Origin: Donghicola eburneus
GTDB taxonomy: Bacteria; Pseudomonadota; Alphaproteobacteria; Rhodobacterales; Rhodobacteraceae
Direction: 5' to 3'
Assembly: GCF_900115865.1 (NCBI RefSeq)
Contig: NZ_FOXY01000003.1
Span: 1-64,000 of the forward strand
DNA length: 64,000 nucleotides
Under the pieces are notes generated by a model. The model saw nothing but the letters and a program-made list of their open reading frames with translations. It had not been told where the DNA came from and did no database searches. This document shows, piece by piece, positions 36,487 to 44,926 of the stretch (position 1 is its first letter; every line of letters starts with the position of its first letter). The position numbers and the translations under genes are program-made.

Positions 36487-37326
36487 ATGGCTTACAAAAC
36501 ACTATTCACTACTGTGACTGATCCTGCGGCGGCCGAGGCCCCGCTCAATGTGGCCAAGGCGCTGTGCCGGACTTGGGATGCGCATCTGGATGTGCTGACC
36601 ATGGGCATCGACCGCACGCAGACCGGTTATTACTATGCCGGTGCCAATGCGATGGTTTTGCAGGAAACTCTGCAACGCGCCCAAGCCGAAGCAAACGATC
36701 TAGAGGCGCAGATTCGCGCCAAGCTGGAACCCGAAGATCTGCGCTGGAACGTGGAAACAGCGGTCGCCGCGATCGCCGATCTGGGCCGCCACGTGGCCGC
36801 ACGCGCGCGATTCTCTGACCTTGCTGTGATGGCCCAACCTTATGGGGATTCGACCGGCGTTGAGCTGGAGCCTGTGCTGGAGGCTGCACTCTTTGATGGG
36901 GACACTTCGGTGCTCATGGTGCCCACGGGTTATGACGGGCCGACCGCCTTCAAACGCATTGTGATTGGCTGGAACGAGAGCGCCGAGGCGCTGAATGCCG
37001 TGCGCCGCGCACTGCCGCTGCTCAAGGCGGCAGAGTTCGTCTCGATCGCGATCATCAATCCTCCGACGCATGGGCCCGAACGGTCTGATCCCGGCGGCCG
37101 TTTGTCGGAATTCCTGTCGCGTCATGGCGTACACGTGGAAATCTCGGTTCTGGCGAAAACCATGCCGCGGATTTCCGACGTTCTGGCGCGCCACGCCGAA
37201 GACAGCGGCGCCGATCTGGTGGTGATGGGGGGCTACGGTCATTCCCGATTCCGCGAGGCGATTCTGGGTGGAGCAACCCGCGGCATTCTAGAGAACGCCA
37301 AGCTGCCCGTGTTCCTGTCTCACTAA
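36487..37326 (+). CDS. Universal stress protein, tandem UspA domains
   Basis: A 279-residue cytoplasmic protein with two UspA-type units. The second ends with the nucleotide-binding motif VVMGGYGHSRFREAILGGATRGIL, the G-x2-G-x9-G pattern of ATP-binding Usp proteins; the first unit lacks a clear version. Similar double Usp proteins belong to FNR regulons in Alphaproteobacteria. The ATG at 36487 follows GGAGG. It is divergent from ccoN with an FNR-like box of its own, so low-oxygen induction is likely. Confidence 0.82.
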   Translation: MAYKTLFTTVTDPAAAEAPLNVAKALCRTWDAHLDVLTMGIDRTQTGYYYAGANAMVLQETLQRAQAEANDLEAQIRAKLEPEDLRWNVETAVAAIADLGRHVAARARFSDLAVMAQPYGDSTGVELEPVLEAALFDGDTSVLMVPTGYDGPTAFKRIVIGWNESAEALNAVRRALPLLKAAEFVSIAIINPPTHGPERSDPGGRLSEFLSRHGVHVEISVLAKTMPRISDVLARHAEDSGADLVVMGGYGHSRFREAILGGATRGILENAKLPVFLSH

Positions 37327-37345
37327 AACAGGACGCTAGAATGAC

Positions 37346-37371
37346 AAAAGGCGTGGGGGTCCGCGCCTTTT
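37346..37371. terminator. Bidirectional terminator between usp and fnrL
   Basis: An 8-bp stem AAAAGGCG / CGCCTTTT with a ten-base loop and A/T flanks on both sides serves the converging 3' ends of the usp and fnrL genes. Confidence 0.8.
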
Positions 37372-37384
37372 CTATCTTCCGGTG

Positions 37385-38131
37385 TCAGGCGAGCATCCCG
37401 CCGTCTGAGTCATCCCCGGCCTCTTCCAGCAGGCGCCCCATGTCGGGAATCGTCACGTGGCGTTTGCCTTCCAGCTCGATCACCCCTTCGCGCTTCAGGG
37501 CACTGATCTGGCGGCTCACGGTTTCCAGCGTCAGGCCCAAATAGTCGGCCATAGCCTCGCGGGTCAGGGGCAGGTCAAAGACCAGACGCCCTTGGGTCGC
37601 TTGCATCTTGAGCGTGGCGTCGCGGCGGGCGATGATCGCCAAAAGGGACGCAATCTTTTCCCGAGCAGTCTTGCGACCCAGAACCAGCATCCATTCGCGG
37701 GCGGCATCCAGTTCGTCCAGCGTCATTTCCAGCAGGCGTTCGGCGATGTGGGGCGTCTTAGCCATCATCTGTTCAAACGGTTTGCGGCGGAAGCAGCACA
37801 TGACCATGTCAGTGATCGCAACCACATCATAGGCCGCACGATCGCGACCAGGCCGACCGACAAAGTCACTGGGCAGCAGCAGACCGACCATCTGGGTGCG
37901 GCCGTCTTCCATGGTTTGGGTCAGGGTCGAGATGCCAGAAACGACAGAGCCCACAAAATCCATCTGGTCACCGGACCAGATCACGGTCTGGCCCGCTTCG
38001 AAGCTGCGATAGTACTTGATCGATTCGAGCAGCTCTAGCTCGTCTGTCTCGCATCGCGCACAGACGGCACGATGCCGGATCGGGCACCCATCGCAATTAT
38101 GGGCATCAAATTTCAAAGTATCGTTCAACAT
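37385..38131 (-). CDS. fnrL: Oxygen-sensing Crp/Fnr regulator FnrL
   Basis: A 248-residue global regulator of the low-oxygen response. The N terminus has the iron-sulfur cluster cysteines C13, C16, C24 and C27 (CDGCPIRHRAVCARC), with a central Cys pair in VMCCFRRKPF that likely gives the fourth ligand. A cyclic-nucleotide-fold sensory domain follows, then a helix-turn-helix near the C terminus, PLTREAMADYLGLTLETVSRQISALKREG, whose E-x2-S-R pattern reads TTGA half-sites. The start at 38131 gives this compact form. An FNR box lies only 12 bases before its ATG, which implies autorepression. Confidence 0.93.
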   Translation of the reverse strand: MLNDTLKFDAHNCDGCPIRHRAVCARCETDELELLESIKYYRSFEAGQTVIWSGDQMDFVGSVVSGISTLTQTMEDGRTQMVGLLLPSDFVGRPGRDRAAYDVVAITDMVMCCFRRKPFEQMMAKTPHIAERLLEMTLDELDAAREWMLVLGRKTAREKIASLLAIIARRDATLKMQATQGRLVFDLPLTREAMADYLGLTLETVSRQISALKREGVIELEGKRHVTIPDMGRLLEEAGDDSDGGMLA

Positions 38132-38143
38132 GATCGTTCGCGC

Positions 38144-38157
38144 TTGATCTGGGTCAA
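38144..38157. promoter_or_regulatory. Shared FNR box between fnrL and hemN
   Basis: TTGAT-CTGG-GTCAA is centred at about 38150. It is 42 bases before the hemN ATG but 19 bases before the fnrL ATG. It therefore fits activation of hemN and repression of fnrL. Confidence 0.85.
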
Positions 38158-38192
38158 GGATGACCCGAAGAGTCACCTTTAACGTTAGGCGT

Positions 38193-39548
38193 ATGGACAC
38201 GAAAACACAATTCGCCAAATTGGGTCTGTTTGACGCAAAAGTGCCGCGTTACACCAGCTACCCCACCGCACCGCACTTTTCGAACGACGTCTCGCCGACA
38301 GATTTCGAAGGGTGGGTGAAGGCTATTCCGGCCGGGAACAGTATCTCGCTGTATATCCATGTGCCCTTCTGTCGTAGGCTCTGCTGGTTTTGCGCATGCC
38401 GCACACAGGGCACGCAGAGCGATGATCCGGTACGGGTATATCTACAGACACTCAAGGCAGAAATTGCATCGCTTGGTCAAATTCTGCCCAAGGGCGTCAC
38501 TCTGTCGCGTCTGCATTGGGGCGGCGGCACGCCGACTTTGCTGTCGGCACCCATGATGACCGATCTGGCGCAGTCTATCGCTGCGATTGCGCCCTTCGCC
38601 GAGGATTATGAATTCTCGGTCGAGATTGATCCCAACGAGATTGACGAGGCACGTCTTGATGCGTTGGCCGCAGCGGGGATGAACCGCGCGTCGATCGGGG
38701 TTCAGGATTTCGACGACGAGATTCAAGAGACGATCGGCCGCATCCAAAGCTTTGATGTGACCAAGAAGGCGGTCGACATGATCCGCGAACGGGGCATCCA
38801 GTCCCTGAATGCGGACATTCTGTACGGCCTGCCGCACCAGTCCAAAGAGCGGATTAATGAGTCGGTGCAAAAGCTGCTGTCTTTGTCGCCGGATCGGGTG
38901 GCTCTGTATGGCTACGCGCATGTGCCGTGGATGGCGAAGCGTCAGCAGATGATCCCGTCGGACGCTCTGCCAACGCCCGAAGAGCGGCTGGATCTGTTCG
39001 AAACCGCCCGCCAGCTGTTCATGTGGGACGGATACACCGAGATCGGCATCGACCACTTTGCGCTGAAAGGCGACGGTCTGGATGTTGCGTTGCGCACGGG
39101 CAAACTGCGCCGGAACTTCCAAGGCTACACCGATGACACGGCAGATGTGCTGATCGGTCTGGGGGCATCGTCGATTTCGCGGTTCCCGCAGGGCTACGCG
39201 CAGAATGCGTCCTCGACTTCGGCCTACACCTCGGCTGTGCGCGCGGGGCAGTTCGCGACAGCGCGCGGGCACACCTTCAAGGGTGGGGACCTGATGCGCG
39301 GCCGGATCATCGAGATGCTGATGTGCACCTTCGGGATAGACGGGGATGAGCTCCAGCGCGACTATGGGTTGGGCACCGCGACGCTGCGGGCATACTACGA
39401 AGAGGTCGCCACGAAATACGAAGGCATGATCGAGGTTGTGGGGACGCAGTTGACGATCAAACCCGAGGCCCGCGCGATGACCCGCATTATTGCGCGTGAT
39501 TTCGACGCCTATGACCTGAGTAAAGCTGGCCACAGTTCCGCGATCTGA
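38193..39548 (+). CDS. hemN: Oxygen-independent coproporphyrinogen III dehydrogenase
   Basis: A radical-SAM enzyme of 451 residues that replaces HemF when oxygen is absent. The 4Fe-4S motif CRRLCWFC (C60, C64, C67) follows LYIHVPF, and a further Cys (C69) lies just after, as in true HemN. GGGTPTLL and the conserved C-terminal HemN domain (RGHTFKGGDLMRGRIIEMLMC) distinguish it from HemW-like proteins. The ATG at 38193 is supported by the family N terminus LGLFDAKVPRYTSYPTAP. The FNR box upstream makes it part of the FnrL regulon. Confidence 0.95.
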   Translation: MDTKTQFAKLGLFDAKVPRYTSYPTAPHFSNDVSPTDFEGWVKAIPAGNSISLYIHVPFCRRLCWFCACRTQGTQSDDPVRVYLQTLKAEIASLGQILPKGVTLSRLHWGGGTPTLLSAPMMTDLAQSIAAIAPFAEDYEFSVEIDPNEIDEARLDALAAAGMNRASIGVQDFDDEIQETIGRIQSFDVTKKAVDMIRERGIQSLNADILYGLPHQSKERINESVQKLLSLSPDRVALYGYAHVPWMAKRQQMIPSDALPTPEERLDLFETARQLFMWDGYTEIGIDHFALKGDGLDVALRTGKLRRNFQGYTDDTADVLIGLGASSISRFPQGYAQNASSTSAYTSAVRAGQFATARGHTFKGGDLMRGRIIEMLMCTFGIDGDELQRDYGLGTATLRAYYEEVATKYEGMIEVVGTQLTIKPEARAMTRIIARDFDAYDLSKAGHSSAI

Positions 39549-39570
39549 CATCGCAGCAAAGCCCACATAT

Positions 39571-39602
39571 AAAAAGCGCCCGAAGGAGACATCCTTCGGG
39601 CG
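39571..39602. terminator. Terminator between hemN and the enoyl-CoA hydratase
   Basis: A perfect 11-bp stem CGCCCGAAGGA / TCCTTCGGGCG with loop GACA. Five A on the left give a T tract on the minus strand, so it mainly ends the hydratase operon; it may also stop hemN. Confidence 0.85.
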
Positions 39603-39618
39603 TTCGTCTTTGGCGCGC

Positions 39619-40230
39619 TCAGCGGCGGCATAATTCCTTGATGCCCATGGCGATCTCGGGTTTCGCTGCCAAAGTGTCCTGAACGATGGCGCTAGCTTCG
39701 TCCATCAGGGCCTCGGGTGCGATCAGCCGGTCCACAAGGCCAAAGGCAAAGGCCTCGTCTGCGGTGATTTTTTGCCCGCCCATGAGGATGAGCTTCGTCC
39801 GCGACGGACCGATCAGTTTGGCCATGCGGACGGGATCGCTGGGCTGGGGCATGAATCCCAGCTTCATCACTGGATAAAAGAATTTTGCTGTCGGCACCGC
39901 GATCCGCAGGTCGCAAGCCAGCGCCATACCCATCGCACCGCCCGCAAGTGTGCCGTTCAGCGCCGCGACAGTTAGACCCTGAACTGCCGCCACCGCAGAG
40001 GACAGACGTTCCCACACCGTATCAACGGCGAGTCCCGCGCGTGCCTCTTCGAGATCGGCACCAGCACTGAACACTTTGCCCTCGCCCGTGAGGATAACGG
40101 CGCGGGCGTCTTTGGCGGCCTCAAAGGTATCGGCCAGCGTCGTCAGCATCTCTTTGGTCAAAGAGTTCGCTTTGTCAGGGCGGTTGATGCGGATGGTCCA
40201 AAGGTCCCCATCGCGGGTTACGTCGATCAT
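39619..40230 (-). CDS. Enoyl-CoA hydratase/isomerase family protein (short)
   Basis: A crotonase-fold protein of 203 residues. The family motifs GEGKVFSAGADLEE (oxyanion-hole side) and AALNGTLAGGAMGMALACDLRIAV (second oxyanion site and catalytic region) are present, then GFMPQPSDP. Family members are normally about 255-265 residues; here the C-terminal helical segment of about 50 residues is absent, so the trimer-forming end is reduced. It is translationally coupled to the SDR upstream through a four-base overlap. The substrate is unknown. Confidence 0.8.
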   Translation of the reverse strand: MIDVTRDGDLWTIRINRPDKANSLTKEMLTTLADTFEAAKDARAVILTGEGKVFSAGADLEEARAGLAVDTVWERLSSAVAAVQGLTVAALNGTLAGGAMGMALACDLRIAVPTAKFFYPVMKLGFMPQPSDPVRMAKLIGPSRTKLILMGGQKITADEAFAFGLVDRLIAPEALMDEASAIVQDTLAAKPEIAMGIKELCRR

Positions 40231-40979
40231 ATCAGTCCTACCTTGCGCCGGATGTCCTCATCCCGCAGAGAGATTTCCCCGCCGAGCCAGTCATCGGCTT
40301 CGGCGCTGCACATCCAGACCAGCGCCTTCGCGGGCCACTCGGCGGGAATATGCTCGGACCAATCAAGCTGACTGACTTCGTTAATACCACTGGCCTTGAT
40401 GTCGCGCTGCATATCAGTGGCCACAGTTCCCGGTGACAGGCCAATGGCGCGGATGCCGTTGGCGCGCTCCTCAAGATCGAGCGAACGGGTCAGCATCTGG
40501 GCTGCAGCTTTGGACGCGCAGTATGCGCTCCACCCCTCGACGGGGCGCGAGGCTGCGCCGGAGCTGATGGTCAGGATAGACCCGCCGCCTTGGGCCTTCA
40601 TGACGGGGAGGGCTGCGCGCATGCCGTGAAAGACACCTTTGACATTGATGTCGATCAGGTGGCCCCACGCGTCGGGATCGTTGTCCTGTAGGTGGCCAAT
40701 GGGGTCGATGACCCCTGCATTGCCTACCAAAACATCAAGGCTGCCAAACGTCCCGACCGCGGCCTGAATGGCGGCCTCAACCTCCCAATAGCGGCTGACG
40801 TCGCAGGGAACAGCCAAGGCCTGCGCCCCGATTTCACCTGCCAACTCTGCGATCTCGTCTCCCTTGCGGGCGGCCAGAACCACGTTGGCACCGGCGGCCG
40901 CAAATTCCCGTGCTGCGGCGGCACCGATCCCGCGGCTCGCACCGGTCACAAATACACATTTTCCCGCGAAGTCTGCCAT
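40227..40979 (-). CDS. Short-chain dehydrogenase/reductase
   Basis: A 250-residue classic SDR with TGASRGIG near residue 12, NAG at the end of strand 4, catalytic Ser in TISSGAA and the intact YCASK. The ATG at 40979 follows AGGAGGA. Its product would be an NAD(P)-dependent alcohol or 3-hydroxyacyl oxidoreductase; pairing with an enoyl-CoA hydratase suggests acyl-CoA metabolism, which is inference. Confidence 0.85.
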   Translation of the reverse strand: MADFAGKCVFVTGASRGIGAAAAREFAAAGANVVLAARKGDEIAELAGEIGAQALAVPCDVSRYWEVEAAIQAAVGTFGSLDVLVGNAGVIDPIGHLQDNDPDAWGHLIDINVKGVFHGMRAALPVMKAQGGGSILTISSGAASRPVEGWSAYCASKAAAQMLTRSLDLEERANGIRAIGLSPGTVATDMQRDIKASGINEVSQLDWSEHIPAEWPAKALVWMCSAEADDWLGGEISLRDEDIRRKVGLI

Positions 40980-41106
40980 CTGGTCCTCCTGTGATCTTTG
41001 CACATTCGTAATAAACCCCTAAGTTGAGGTCCAGAAATTCAGCCTTGACGATTTTGCGAGGAAACGCCGAAGGTCTGGCCAAATGCTATTTTCTGAAAGG
41101 TACGTT

Positions 41107-42609
41107 ATGACGACCCGTTTATTACTAGGCGCCTCTGTCGCGTGGGGCGCACTGGCCACGGCAGCGGCCGCTGATGTCACCCCCGAAGAGGTGTGGGCCG
41201 GTTGGCAGACCGCGATGGAAAGCATCTATGGCGGCTACACGGCTGCCAGCGAAGAAATGAATGGCGACACGCTCGTCATCACGGACCTGAAGGTTTCGAC
41301 AGATTTTCCCGAAGGTACAATGTCTTTCACCGTTCCCAGCATCGAGCTGAAGGATAACGGCGACGGGACTGTGACCGTGACCACCGCGAATGAGTATGAC
41401 GGCATGGTCAGCATCGAAGAAGACGGCCAGACCATGGATATGGATCTGTATGTCCGCCAGATCGGTGCGTCGATGATCGTCAGCGGGTCGCCCGAAGACC
41501 TAACTTCTACTTACAGCGCTGAGTCTGTGTCGGTTGGACTGGATGAGTTGAAGGCCGACGGCCAAACCATCCCGAATGCTCTGGTCGATATCACCCTGAA
41601 CGGCATGTCGGGGACGTCAAACCTGCAGGAGACGTCGACGGAACAAGCCTATCAGGTCGAAAACATCCACATGGATGTATCGATGAAGAACCCCGACACC
41701 GACGACACCGTCAAGCTGGATGCTCTGCTGAATGCGGTTGAGGTTACCTCGAAATCTGAGGGCAACATGGCGGCGATGGCCGACCTGCACCAGATGGCAA
41801 GCGAAGGCGGCACCTTCTCGTTCGACGGCGGCATTGCTGGCACTGACATCACGGTAAGCGGCGTGGCAGAGGGCAGCCCCTTTGCGGTCGCACTCGCATC
41901 TGGTGCCGGATCGGTTTCGTCAGGTCTGAGCGACGCGGGGCTTGTCTATGACTCGCTGACCAAAGACGTCACGGCCACCATCGAAGTAAATGCCTTCCCG
42001 CAGCCGATCGAGCTTGCGATCGCCGAATATGGCACCAACGCGACGATCCCAGTTCTGCCGTCTGAAGAGCCTGCGCCTGCGGCGATCGGCGTTGCGCTGC
42101 GTGATTTCACCATGTCGGATGCGCTGTGGGATATTTTTGATCCCGCGAAAATCCTGCCCCGCATTCCGGCCACCATCGCGCTGGGCCTCGAAGGGGATGC
42201 GATCATCCGCGAGGCGCTGTTTGATCCTGCACAGTCCGAGAAAATCGCCGAAATGTTCGAAGAGGGCAATCCGCCCGTCACGCTGGATAATCTGCGCCTG
42301 AGCGAACTGGAAGTTACGGCCGCTGGCGCGATGATCACCGGCACCGGCGATCTGACCTTTGATAACGAGGATCTGGAGACCTTTAACGGCTTCCCCCGTC
42401 CCGAGGGCGAAGTCAGCCTGCGCGCGGTCGGTCTGAACGGTCTGCTTGATAATCTGGGCCAGATGGGCATCCTGCCTGCCGAACAGTTGATGGGCCCGCG
42501 CATGATGCTGTCGATGTTCACCGTGGTTGAGGCCCAAGATACCCTGACCTCGACCATCGAGTTCCTGAGCGGTGGCCAGATCAAGGCCAACGGCCAGCGC
42601 ATCCGCTAA
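41107..42609 (+). CDS. DUF2125 exported protein
   Basis: A 500-residue secreted protein. The signal peptide (MTTRLLLGASVAWGALATAAAA, cleavage before DVTPEE) is followed by a long acidic, beta-rich chain with repeated D-G-x-T-V strands. It fits the DUF2125 family found mainly in Rhodobacterales and Rhizobiales, whose function is unknown. Low cysteine content and high Asp/Thr are typical of outer periplasmic proteins. The ATG at 41107 lies after AAAGG. Confidence 0.72.
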   Translation: MTTRLLLGASVAWGALATAAAADVTPEEVWAGWQTAMESIYGGYTAASEEMNGDTLVITDLKVSTDFPEGTMSFTVPSIELKDNGDGTVTVTTANEYDGMVSIEEDGQTMDMDLYVRQIGASMIVSGSPEDLTSTYSAESVSVGLDELKADGQTIPNALVDITLNGMSGTSNLQETSTEQAYQVENIHMDVSMKNPDTDDTVKLDALLNAVEVTSKSEGNMAAMADLHQMASEGGTFSFDGGIAGTDITVSGVAEGSPFAVALASGAGSVSSGLSDAGLVYDSLTKDVTATIEVNAFPQPIELAIAEYGTNATIPVLPSEEPAPAAIGVALRDFTMSDALWDIFDPAKILPRIPATIALGLEGDAIIREALFDPAQSEKIAEMFEEGNPPVTLDNLRLSELEVTAAGAMITGTGDLTFDNEDLETFNGFPRPEGEVSLRAVGLNGLLDNLGQMGILPAEQLMGPRMMLSMFTVVEAQDTLTSTIEFLSGGQIKANGQRIR

Positions 42610-42626
42610 TTGTGCGTACAGAGATT

Positions 42627-42655
42627 GGTTGGTCCCTTTGCGGTTGGGGCCAACC
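42627..42655 (+). terminator. Hairpin after the DUF2125 gene
   Basis: A 10-bp stem GGTTGGTCCC / GGGGCCAACC (one G-U pair) with a nine-base loop. No T tract follows, so termination would be weak or Rho-assisted. Confidence 0.4.
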
Positions 42656-42709
42656 TTGCAAGCGGGCCTCTCAAAGGCTACCTCAGGACCCTAAGATCGG
42701 AGGTACCGC

Positions 42710-44056
42710 ATGACGGAACGGCTACAAACCCTCACCCAGCAATTGCTCGAGGCCGCCAAGCGCGCGGGCGCAGACAGCGCCGACGCGATGGCGATGCACG
42801 GCACTTCGGTGGAAATCGATGTGCGTCAGGGGCAGCTGGAACAGGCGGAGCGCTCCGAAGGGGTCGATATTGGCTTGCGTGTCATGGTTGGCCAGCGCCA
42901 GGCCAACGTTTCGGCCTCTGACACCAGCAGCGCGACCATCGAAACACTGGCTGCGCGCGCTGTCGCGATGGCCAAAGAAGCCCCCGAAGACCCCTATCTG
43001 TGTCTGGCAGAAGCAGGTCAGTTCGCGACTGACTACGATGCAGAGGCGCTGGAACTCGCTGATTCTTCGGCGGAACCTTCGGCGGCAGAGCTTCAAGAGG
43101 ACGCGCGCCGCGCCGAGGCTGCAGCGCTTGCCCAAGAGGGTGTAACTCAAGTGCAATCCGCTGGCGCGAGCTATGGCGCACGCGAAATCTGGATCGCAAC
43201 CACCAATGGGTTTTCGGGTGGGTACGGGCGCACTGGACGCAGTCTGTCTTGCGTTGCTATCGCGGGCGAAGGCCTGAAGATGGAGCGTGACTACGACGGC
43301 GACTCCCGCACCTTCCAAGAGGACCTGCGCAGCGCCGAAGAGATTGGCGCAACGGCTGGCCAGCGGGCGGTGGAGCGTCAAGGCGCGCGCAAGCCCCCGA
43401 CCGGCGCCTATCCAGTGATGTATGACGAGCGTATTTCGTCCGGATTGATCGGGCATCTGCTGTCTGCCGTGAACGGCGCGATGGTGGCACGAGGCTCCAG
43501 CTTCCTGCGCGAAGACTTGGGGCGTCAGGTGCTGCCCAAGGCTCTGTCGATCTTGGAGAACCCCCACCGTCTGCGCCAAACCGGCTCGCGTCCCTTTGAC
43601 GCCGAAGGTCTGCCCACCGCGCCGCGCACCATTGTGCAAGACGGTGTTCTGATGGGCTGGACGCTGGATCTGTCGACGGGCCGCAAGCTGCGCATGCCGT
43701 CTACAGCGAACGCAGGCCGCAGCACGGGATCGTCGCCGTCGCCGGTTGTTTCAAACGTTGCTCTTACCCAAGGGGACAAGACTCGCGATGAGTTGCTGCG
43801 CGAGATGGGCACTGGCCTATTGGTCACATCGCTGATTGGCAGCAGCATCAACCCGACCACGGGCGACTATTCGCGCGGTGCCTCGGGCTTCTGGGTCGAA
43901 AATGGCGAGATCGCGTATCCGGTCAACGAATGTACGCTTGCCGGAAATCTGCGCGATATGCTGATGCAGATCACCCCCGCAAACGACGCCCGCGACTACC
44001 TGAGCCGCGTTGTGCCGTCTTTGCTTGTCGAAGGGCTCACCATTGCCGGAGCTTGA
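42710..44056 (+). CDS. pmbA: TldD/PmbA family metalloprotease-like protein
   Basis: A 448-residue protein of the TldE/PmbA type. The N terminus GADSADAMAMHGTSVEIDVRQGQLEQAERSEGVDIGLRVMVG is the family signature, and the C-terminal half has the conserved TGSSPSPVVSNV and YSRGASGFWVENGE. In E. coli, PmbA works with TldD to process microcin B17 precursor and degrade CcdA; TldD carries the metal site and no TldD is seen in the window. It is followed by cysQ with overlapping ends. Confidence 0.88.
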   Translation: MTERLQTLTQQLLEAAKRAGADSADAMAMHGTSVEIDVRQGQLEQAERSEGVDIGLRVMVGQRQANVSASDTSSATIETLAARAVAMAKEAPEDPYLCLAEAGQFATDYDAEALELADSSAEPSAAELQEDARRAEAAALAQEGVTQVQSAGASYGAREIWIATTNGFSGGYGRTGRSLSCVAIAGEGLKMERDYDGDSRTFQEDLRSAEEIGATAGQRAVERQGARKPPTGAYPVMYDERISSGLIGHLLSAVNGAMVARGSSFLREDLGRQVLPKALSILENPHRLRQTGSRPFDAEGLPTAPRTIVQDGVLMGWTLDLSTGRKLRMPSTANAGRSTGSSPSPVVSNVALTQGDKTRDELLREMGTGLLVTSLIGSSINPTTGDYSRGASGFWVENGEIAYPVNECTLAGNLRDMLMQITPANDARDYLSRVVPSLLVEGLTIAGA

Positions 44057-44819
44057 TGCAGATCGGGCCTTGTTGGCAGAAGCGGCGCAGAAGGCCGGTG
44101 AAATCGCCTTGCGCCATTTTCGAAATGCGCCGCAGGTCTGGAATAAACCAGGGGACGCGGGCCCCGTCACCGAAGCTGATCTAGAGGTTGATGCCTTCTT
44201 GCGCGGGTTCCTGACGCAGGCGCGCCCAGATTACGGTTGGTTGTCCGAAGAGACAGAGGATGACGCTGCCCGTTTGGACACGGATCGCGTGTTTATCGTT
44301 GATCCGATTGATGGCACGCGGTCCTTTATCCAAGGCGAGAACAGTTGGTCCCATTCCTTGGCTATTGCGGACAAGGGACAGATCACTGCGGGTCACGTCT
44401 ATCTGCCGGTCAAGGATTTGCACTACACCGCAGCCCTTGGCCAGGGTGCGACCTGCAACGGTGCGACCCTGCAGGCAGCGCAGCGCGACACGCTCGCCGG
44501 TGCAGACATTCTGGCCACGCGCCCAAACATGGAGGCGCAGAACTGGCGATCCTTGCCCCAGATCACGCGGCATCATCGCCCGTCGCTGGCTTATCGCTTG
44601 TGTCTGGTGGCTGAGGGACGGTTCGATGCTATGCTGACCCTGCGCGATGCGTGGGAGTGGGACATTGCTGCTGGCACGTTGATTGCGGCCGAGGCTGGCG
44701 TGAGCGTGACGGATCGTAAGAATGTGCCACTGATCTTTAACCGCCCTGACCCCGCAAGCGAGGGCGTGATCGCTGCGAATCCGGCGCTTCATCAGGAAAT
44801 CTACGCTGCTTTGCGCTAG
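44043..44819 (+). CDS. cysQ: Inositol-phosphatase family protein, CysQ-like
   Basis: A lithium-sensitive phosphatase-fold protein of 258 residues. The metal motifs are clear: DAGPVTEADLEVDAFL, WLSEETEDD, and VDPIDGTRSF, with WEWDIAAGTLIAAEAG at the end. The probable reaction is hydrolysis of 3'-phosphoadenosine 5'-phosphate or a sugar phosphate. The start is uncertain: TTG at 44043 (giving MPELDADR) overlaps pmbA by 14 bases and has AAGGG upstream, while an ATG at 44010 would overlap by 47. Confidence 0.83.
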   Translation: MPELDADRALLAEAAQKAGEIALRHFRNAPQVWNKPGDAGPVTEADLEVDAFLRGFLTQARPDYGWLSEETEDDAARLDTDRVFIVDPIDGTRSFIQGENSWSHSLAIADKGQITAGHVYLPVKDLHYTAALGQGATCNGATLQAAQRDTLAGADILATRPNMEAQNWRSLPQITRHHRPSLAYRLCLVAEGRFDAMLTLRDAWEWDIAAGTLIAAEAGVSVTDRKNVPLIFNRPDPASEGVIAANPALHQEIYAALR

Positions 44820-44855
44820 AACTGGCTGCGAAACGCTGCTCTGATCAACACTTGC

Positions 44856-44883
44856 TTGACCGATTGGACCAGACCCGTAGGCT
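44856..44883 (+). promoter_or_regulatory. Possible sigma-70 promoter for waaA
   Basis: TTGACC (44856-44861) and TAGGCT (44878-44883) are separated by 16 bases and lie about 45-70 bases before the waaA start. Confidence 0.4.
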
Positions 44884-44926
44884 GCGCAGGCTTTTTGCGC
44901 CATTTCGGCTTTCTTAACATCCGCTC

